A stretch of DNA of 64,000 bases from JAEINY01 sp942490535. GTDB taxonomy: Bacteria; Bacteroidota; Bacteroidia; Bacteroidales; Marinilabiliaceae. Within the stretch, counting starts at the first letter, position 1. Every line of letters starts with the position of its first letter. Where the stretch lies: assembly GCA_942490535.1 (NCBI GenBank), contig CALNXQ010000005.1:1736001-1800000 (forward strand), in the 5' to 3' direction. The notes beneath the pieces were generated by a model, which was not told the DNA's origin, did not search any database, and worked only from the letters and a program-made list of their open reading frames with translations. The translations under genes and the position numbers were made by a program. Of the stretch, positions 14,201 through 23,200 are shown one piece after another.

Positions 14201-17200
14201 TCCTACCGGTAACCAAGGATGTTAACTGCACATCAGTCATTAATGCCATTATTAATGAAAGTGCACCATCTTCCATGGGCTATAATATTTCCTGGTTAGT
14301 TCCCGCCGGAGCGCCGGTAATAAATCCGACTGTTATACCGGCCGGTACTTTTACTATTGCGCAACCTGCAATTACCATTCCTGGAATATACCGAATGACT
14401 GTTACAAATGTGTCGACTACTTGTAGTCAAACCGCTGATGTAACAGTTTCAGATCCTTCCATCACCATCACTGAAAATGTGGATCAGCATAAAAATGCCA
14501 CTTGCAATGGTGGAGTGGGTTATTTATCTGTTTCTGTCACCGGGCGTCAACCGGGGCATTCTTATACTTATGAATGGCGCAATACCTCTGATGCAGCTCC
14601 TGCATGGGTAAGTACCGGTATCGTTCCTTCCATTAATACGGCATATGCCGGTGTTTGGGAAGTTAAGGTGACCACTTCCGATTTGCTTTGTCAGCAAACA
14701 TTGGGAGGCATGGTCATTACAGAACCTACTGCTCTGGAGATCAAGAAAACCATTACCGATGTGGTGGGATGCTATGGCGATAAAACGGGACAGATTGCTT
14801 TCTCCGTGACAGGCGGTGTTCCTCCTTATACGGTTACGCTGACCAATGGCGCAACTGTTTTGATGCCTGATCAATCCAGCGCTTCTAACTTCATCTTTAA
14901 AAATCTGGCTGCTGGGAATACCTACAAAATCACTGTTGTTGATGCGAATAAGTGTTCGAAAGTAGAAGAAAACATTGAAATTAAGCAACCCAGTCTACTG
15001 ACATTTCTCTTAAAAAATACATTGACTTGTGGGTTAAACACGTTTAATCAACGCATTTATGTGGAGAACCTAACGGGGGGTAATGGTGTTCCAGCCAATT
15101 ACAAATACGAGTGGAGAGGTCCCGATGGCATTATTATGTCCGGGGAAACCAGTTCAGAGATTAATGTTTCTACAGGCGGACAATATACTGTTACGGTCAC
15201 CGATGAGGCAGGACTGTGCTCTAACACCAAGTCCATCACTGTTTCAGGTGAAATGGAAGTGGCGCTGGAAAAACAGAAAAGCATTACCTGTTTTAATGGC
15301 AAGGATGGTGAACTGACGGTGAAAGTTACCGGCGGACCAGATGACCAGCTATTTACCTATGATTGGCAAGTGAAAAACGGGGCCATATGGAGTTCTGTAG
15401 CAGCTCCGGTGGTGAATGGCAATACCACTGTATCCGGTATCTCAGCCGGCAACTATAAAGTTATTGTTAGCAGCACTACCGATGGTTGTAGTGTGGAATC
15501 AGGTGAATTTACATTGGTTGATCCGGCTCAGGTGGTTATAGCCAATGTGGATCCATTCGATGTCAGCACGTGCAACGGGGATAATTCCGGTGCCATAGAG
15601 TTGAACGTAGCCGGTGGAAGTGGTATTTATTACCTGGATTACACCGGTGATAATGTGACGGATTTAACCTCTGCAGGAGGTGATTTCCGCATCGACGGAT
15701 TAACAGCCGGGAATTATACTTTAATGGTAATTGATCATTTGGGATGTACCACCACACCGGCTGAACAGGTTGTGACTTTAACAGAACCTGCTCCGTTGGT
15801 ATTGACAGTGGACTATACCAACACAAAAATAGATTGTCAGAATAATGGGACCGGTGTGATCGAGTTCTCTGTATCGGGAGGTAATAAAGACGGAGCTGGA
15901 AAACCAAAGTACGACATACAGGTGACCGGTCAGCCAATACGCTCAGATGTGACAACCGAAGGGGTACAGACTTATGCCAGCTTAAACGCAGGCACTTACA
16001 CCATTACCGTAACGGATAAGTTGGCAGCCAGTCCGCTGACCTGTACTGTGAAGCAGGCAACTGTGAAGCTGGAGCTGATAACCATTACCGGTACAACATT
16101 TAATAACTCCTGCTCTGATACGGATACCAATATTGGAGCAATCCGAGATGTCATAGTGTCCGGTACATCCGGGAATGTCACCTATTCATGGAGTGATATT
16201 GGGGTAGTGCCTTCACCGGTTAACCGCGAAGGATTAGCCGTGGGTGATTATACATTAACGGTAACGGATATTGACAGAGGAGGATGTGCTGTTTCGAAAC
16301 TGTTCGAAATTGAGGCTGCCACCACGTTATCCATCGATGGTGTTGCCATTCCGGTTACCTGTAACGGGGCCAACGATGGTAAGATCTTAGTTATCAAAGT
16401 CAATGGATCGACAAATTATTCTTTCAACTGGTCAGGGCCTGGGGTGGTGGATAATACACGCATTGAATTGCAGGAGAAACTGGTACCCGGTACCTATCAG
16501 CTGGAAATTATAGATAACATTACCCATTGCCGGGCAGTGCGTCAGTGGCTGATTACGGAACCTGCTCCTATTACCTATGATTTGGCGATGGTGATTGAAA
16601 GCTGTACGCCTTACAAACGTGGTATTAACCTCACCAACCTGACAGGCGGAAACGGGAATTATGTGATTAGCTGGCGTGGTCCGGGAAGTACTTATTATAC
16701 CACTCAGAATCTTACCGGTTTGGTCAAAGGTGGAACTTATACGGTGACCGTGTCAGATAACAATTGCGGTGTAACCAAAAGCATTACTATACCTGAAGAA
16801 GTGGTCATTACTAAAAAAGTGACTCCTCTGCAATGTAATGGCAGTAACAACGGGGCCATCACCGAAATAGCTATAACCGGAGGGTCTGGTGATTTCAGTT
16901 ATGTTTGGACCAAAGATGGCGTTTCTTACCAAGCGGGAACGAATATCAGCGATATCAACATCAGTGATTTAGGCAAAGGAAAATACGTTTTGACATTGAC
17001 TGATAAGGTGGAGAAGGATGCTGGTGGGCAATGTTTACATACCATGACTGTTGATCTGGTTGAGCCTGCCGCTTTAATTATTGATGGAGAGATTACTCAT
17101 CCGCTTTGTAATACTTCCCATGGGGTGGCAGGAGGTGAAATTGCCATCAATGTAGTGAATGGCACCGCACCTTATAAATATAGCTGGACCACCGTCAATG

Positions 17201-20200
17201 GCAGTGGTTTAAATCCGACGGCCCAGAATCAAACCGGTTTAACAGGAGGTACTTACACCGTAGTGGTGACTGATAAGGACGGCACAGGATGTGTTTCAGC
17301 GCCAAAGAGTTTTACGGTCACTGAACCGGCACCGGTTAACTTTACAACAACTGTTACAGATACCAAATGTGATGGCACGGGTGGCTCTATCGTGGTGACA
17401 CCTTCCGGTGGTTCAGGTACCTATGCTTACTACTGGAGCACTAATGATGGCAGTGGTATTACTACCGCCACATTGAAAGATCAAAGCAACCTCACCGGCG
17501 GTACCTATCTGATTAAGGTATGGGATGCCGATCCAACGGAGAACCGGACTGGTTGTTTTGTGGAGAAGAGTGTGACCCTGACCAAACCCATCACCATCAC
17601 GAAAACCGTCACTAATCAAAGTTGCGGTGGGACATTGGATGGCGCCATTGGTATTGTGGTATCGGGTGGTGTACCGCCTTATACCAAGTATGAATGGACC
17701 ACCACAGATGGTACTGGTCTGGTAAATGGGGTGAAAGATCAAAACAGTCTCTCTGCTGGGACCTATAAATTAAAAATCACCGATTCAAGAGCATCTGGTG
17801 CCTGTACAAGTCAGGAATTTACAATTGTGGTGGGTGTTAACGTAGACATTAAGATCACACCCAATGTATCACCTGTGTCCTGCTATGGTGGTACTGATGG
17901 TGCCATTACTTTGGTAGATGTGACCGGTGGAATTGATAATTTATATACCTATACCTGGTCACCGCTGGGAACTGGTATTGTTCAGGGAGCCAGGAATCAA
18001 TCCGGTCTGAAGGCTGGTGATTACCAGGTGACCATTGGTAATGGCGGATGCAGTTTTAGTCAGACGATTAAAGTGCCTCAACCGGCCAATCCTATTGCAG
18101 TGACACTGCAAAGTAAAACAGATATTAATTGTAAAGGCGATGCTTCTGGCGTCATCACGATCAATACGGCCAGCGGCGGAACACCGCCTTACAGGTACGC
18201 CTGGACGGGACCAGGTCCTAATCTGGTACAAAATGCACTGACACAAACCAACCTGATGGCTGGTGATTATACTGTCACGGTAACTGATGCGAATGGATCA
18301 ACCGGTGGTTGCAGTGCTGTTTTGAATATCACCATTAATGAACCTCTGGAGGCCTTGTCGGCCACACTAGCGAGTGTGACCAACGCCTCGTCGCCAGGTA
18401 ACAATGACGGCTCCATTTTAATCACTGTTGCCGGTGGTTCAGGATCTAAAACGATTATCTGGACGGGTAAGGATCAATCCGGTGCTGTCATCAATATGAC
18501 AGGGTATAATGGCAACGTTAATCCAACCGGATTAAAAGCCGGTATTTATGAAGTAACAGTTACCGATAGTAAAGGGTGCTCCAAAACCATCAGTGGCATT
18601 GATGTGCTGGAGCCTGGTATGGCTCTGGGCATGACCGTAACAACAGTGAAGAGCGGGCCTTGTAAAGGAGCTGATAATGGTGAGATTCATGTGACGGCAA
18701 AAGGTGGTACCGCACCTTATACCATCACGTTATTTGATGCCTCCAACACGGTTATTGAAACTGTTGCAGCGGATGCGTTGCATCGGACCGGCTTGGCACC
18801 TGGTGTCTACCGGGTGGATATTACTGATGCTAATCCGTTTACTGTTTCAAATACCAATATCATTATCAGTGAACCGGCAAATACATTGGCTTTAACTGCC
18901 TCTGTTGCTGCGCAGGTAAGCTGTTACCAGGCTAAGACTGGTAGTATTACCTATAGCATCTCTGGTGGCACACCTATAAATGTGAATAAATACAAGGTGA
19001 TTGTAACGGGTCCAAATGGTTACCGTCATGAAGCCACAGAAACAGGTAATACCCTTACTGGTTTAGCCGCCGGTGATTATGGCATCACAGTGATTGATGA
19101 TTTCAAGGGGAATGGTCTGTTTGTATTAAATGAGAATTGCAACACCGGTAAAACGCTTAGCATTACTCAACCTGAAGCCGAGGTAACTATAGCAGATGAT
19201 GCCACCATTTGTCTGGGTGAATCTGCCGTGTTACGATTCACTGTGACTAATTATCCGGTGAGCGCAGCCAATCCGTTGGAAGTTACCTTAAGCGATGCTT
19301 CAAAAGTGAAACTGACCAGTATTAACACGAATCATACCGTTACCCCAACCAGTACCACCAGTTACACCATTACAAGTGTGGTGGATGGAAATAATGCAGG
19401 TTGCTCAAAGGGATTTGGTAAAGTTGGCAGTAAAGCAACCGTCATTGTAAAAGCATTGCCGGATGCGCACCTCTCCCTCATTGGGAAAAATGATATATGT
19501 AGAGGTGATCAGGCTGAGCTGAATATCCATTTCGAAGGAACAGGCCCATGGACGGTGAAATATACCGATGGCACCACCATTACAGAGGTTGCCGGTATTA
19601 CCGCTAAAGATCATCGCATTATGGTGTCGCCTGCTGTAACTACTACTTATAACCTGGTGGATGTGAGTGATGCTAATTGTACCGGTTCTATCAGTGGTCA
19701 GGTGGTTATTAATGTGAATCCATTGCCATCTGTTAACCTAACCATAGATCCGGCCAAGGCAACCATTTGTGAAGCGGATGCTTCTGAGTTGGTCTTCACG
19801 TTCCCAACAGGCACTCCTGATTATCAGGTGACCTTTAAGGAAGGAACCATCACCCGCACTGTGAATGCTACCCCTCTGGGAGCTGGCAATGTATTTAAAT
19901 TGACAGTAAAACCAACAGTAACTACTGTGTATCAATTGGTGTCAGTGAAAGATTCCAAGGGATGTGAGGTGACAACGACACCATCTGCGGTGACTGTGAC
20001 CGTTCAGCCTAAACCACTGGCTGCCGGAATAATTATCGGTGAGGCTGTGGTTTGTCAAGGAGCTGTAGAAACATATTCCATTGCAGCCATCACTCATGCT
20101 AAAAGCTATGAATGGAATGTGCCGGCAGCTATCGGTAACATCATTTCAAATGATGGTCAAAATATATCGGTTCAGTTCTTATCGACATTTACCAATGGTA

Positions 20201-23200
20201 CCATCTCGGTACGCGGAGTGAATGGCTGTGGTAACGGGGAGTATGCTTATATCACCATCACGGCCGATCCGCTTCCTGAAAAACCAGTACCACCTTCCGG
20301 TCCAACTACTATCTGTGAAGGTGAAACAGGGATGGTTTACCGGATTGATCCGGTTGGTAATGCAACTTCTTACCTCTGGGATATTCCAGTAGGATTAGAG
20401 GTGGATGGTACAGCCAGCGGGACGGTGGTTAAATTGAAAGTGAGCGAAGGAACTCAATCTGTTTCAGGGGCCATTACAGTTACTGCGAAGAATTCATGTG
20501 GAGCGGGCGAAATTTCCGAACCATTAGCTATTAATGTGTGGGCATTACCTGCGGCCAATGCCGGATTTGATGTATCTGGTGTGTGCAGTTCTTCCATCGC
20601 AGCATTAAACGGGAATGTTCCTGTTGCAGGTTCTGTAGGCGTCTGGACCGTCGTAAAAGGGACCGGGCAGGTGGCAGATAAGAATGATCCGAAGTCTGCT
20701 GTCACTAATCTCTCAAGAGGAGAAAACATTTTTGAGTGGACGGTGACCAATACCAATGGGTGTTCAAGTTCTGATCAGGTGATCTATGTGAACGACCAGT
20801 TGACAGTAAGTGCATCAGCCAGTGCTCATGTGGTATGTGATGGTAAGGTGAGTGTTAGTGGGATCTTGCCTGCCTCGGCTCAAAGTAGTTTCTGGAGTTT
20901 CTCAGCGGGATCTGGTAACATCCTTCCCAATGCAAGTGATGCCACCAAAGCCGATGTCACAAATCTGGGTTTAGGTGCCAACACATTAGTTTGGACCGTG
21001 ACGAAGAATAGTTGTAAAAGCATTGCTACTATAGATGTATTGAATAATGAGCCAACAGAGTCAATTATTAAAGATCAGACTGGAAAACCGACTTTATTGA
21101 TTGACCTGGTCTGTCATGAAACGCAGACATCTATTTCCGGGAGTGCACCGGTTGCTGGTGAAACGGGGGAGTGGCAAATTATTTCCGGTGCAGCGTCTAT
21201 TTCAGGCGGTGTGAACACGCCATCTATTGACGTGGTGGATGTTGCAAAAGGGGAATCTGTTGTGACGTGGACCATCACAAAAGCCGGATGCTCTAATACA
21301 GCCGCAGTTGTTCTTCGGAATAATGAACTCAGTGTGGATGCCGGTGCGGATCGTACGGTTTGTCTGAATACGCTGCAGCTGGATGGCACTGTTCCGCCAA
21401 GTGGTGTAACCGGGCGTTGGGTTGTACTGGAAGGTACCGGTACATTTGATGATGCATTTTCTCCAACGGCTACTGTTTCAGATTTAGCTCTGGGTGTAAA
21501 TCGATTGATGTGGGAGCTGAATCAGAATGGTTGTATCTCAAGTGACGAACTCATCCTGACTAATAATTTACCCACTGAAGCTGTTATAATGGCCGGTAGT
21601 CCTCCGGTTTGTGCCGAAGAAGCAAAGTTGTTTGGAAATATACCTTCAGTAGGTCAGGGATTTTGGTCGGTTGTATCTGGTTCCGGACGCTTTGATGCAG
21701 TGAATGATCCGAATACGATGGTTCGTGATCTGGGTGTAGGCATTAATGTATTCCGTTGGACCATTGCTCATAATGGATGTTTTTCCTATGCCGATCAGAC
21801 CATTGAAAATTTACATGTATCCATTGATGCAGGCCGCGACTCTGTGATTTGTGGTCGTATTACCACTCTTAAAGCCAATACACCTCAATTGGGAAAAGGC
21901 GAATGGAGTATGGTATCCGGTGTGGGTGGTGCCACCTTTGCAGATATCAATGATCCAAAAACCATGGTAGGTGGATTGGATTATGGGGATAATGGTTTTA
22001 TTTGGAAAATTACTTATCGGGGATGTGAAACGCGCGATACAGTGACCATTTCCAATAACTCACCCTATCCTGTTGATGCCGGGGCAGATCGGATTATTAC
22101 TGGTGGAGCAACCAACTTAAGTGCAACTCCGGTTGTGAGAGGTATTGGCTCCTGGTCATTGGTTGCCGGTGGAGGTACCATTACCAATATGAATGATCCA
22201 TATACACTGGTGACGGATTTACGACGTGGCGAAAACATCTTGCGCTGGACTGTTGATAATCTGGGATGTGTGGACGCCGATGAAGTGAAAATTACCAATG
22301 GGGAGACCATACCTGCTGATGCGGGATTGGATCAAACCATATGTGATCCGGAAACGGTATTGGAAGCCAACGATCCGGACGTGGGTATTGGTGAATGGTC
22401 AGTGGTGAGTGGAGCAGGAAAGATTGAGTCCATTAATTCATCGGAGACTAGAATCTTTGATTTGGATCCGGGTCGGAATGTGTTCCGATGGACCATCTAC
22501 TATACCAATAGTTCATCCTCAGATGAGGTAGTTATCGTCAATAATATGGTGACGAAGGCCAATGCCGGACCGGATCGTCATGTCTGTCTAAATAGTCATG
22601 AGTTGGAAGCAAATATTCCAGCTTTGGGTACGGCTGCTTGGTCTCTTATAAGTGGAGCCGGTGCATTTGATGATGTTACTGATCCAAATACCGTTATCCG
22701 TAATTTAGCTCAGGGGGATAATGTTTTAAAATATGAAATCACCCAATTGGGATGTAGCTCTACGGATACCGTCCGTATTACGAATAATTTGCCAACGCCT
22801 GCTGAAGCCGGATTTGATGAAGTTATTTGTACTGATTCAGTGGAATTAAGACCTAATACACCAACCTTTGGAGTAGGTGAATGGCGCGTTGTGGAAGGAG
22901 CCGCTGAATTTAAAGGTAATTGGGCCGTGAAGCTGGCACCAGGGCGTAATTTATTAGCGTGGGTGATCACCGTGAATGGATGTGTTTCGTCTGATACGGT
23001 GGAAATCATCAATAATCAGCCTTCTGTTGCTTTCGCAGGCCAGGATCGGATCATCTGTAACGATAGTGTTAAGTTATCGGCAAATATCCCATCCTATGGA
23101 ACTGGTAGATGGGAGCTGATTTCCGGAAGTGGTCGAATTGAAGATGTCACAGATTCCTATACCTGGGTTCGAAACTTGGGTAATGGTAAAAATCGTTTCC

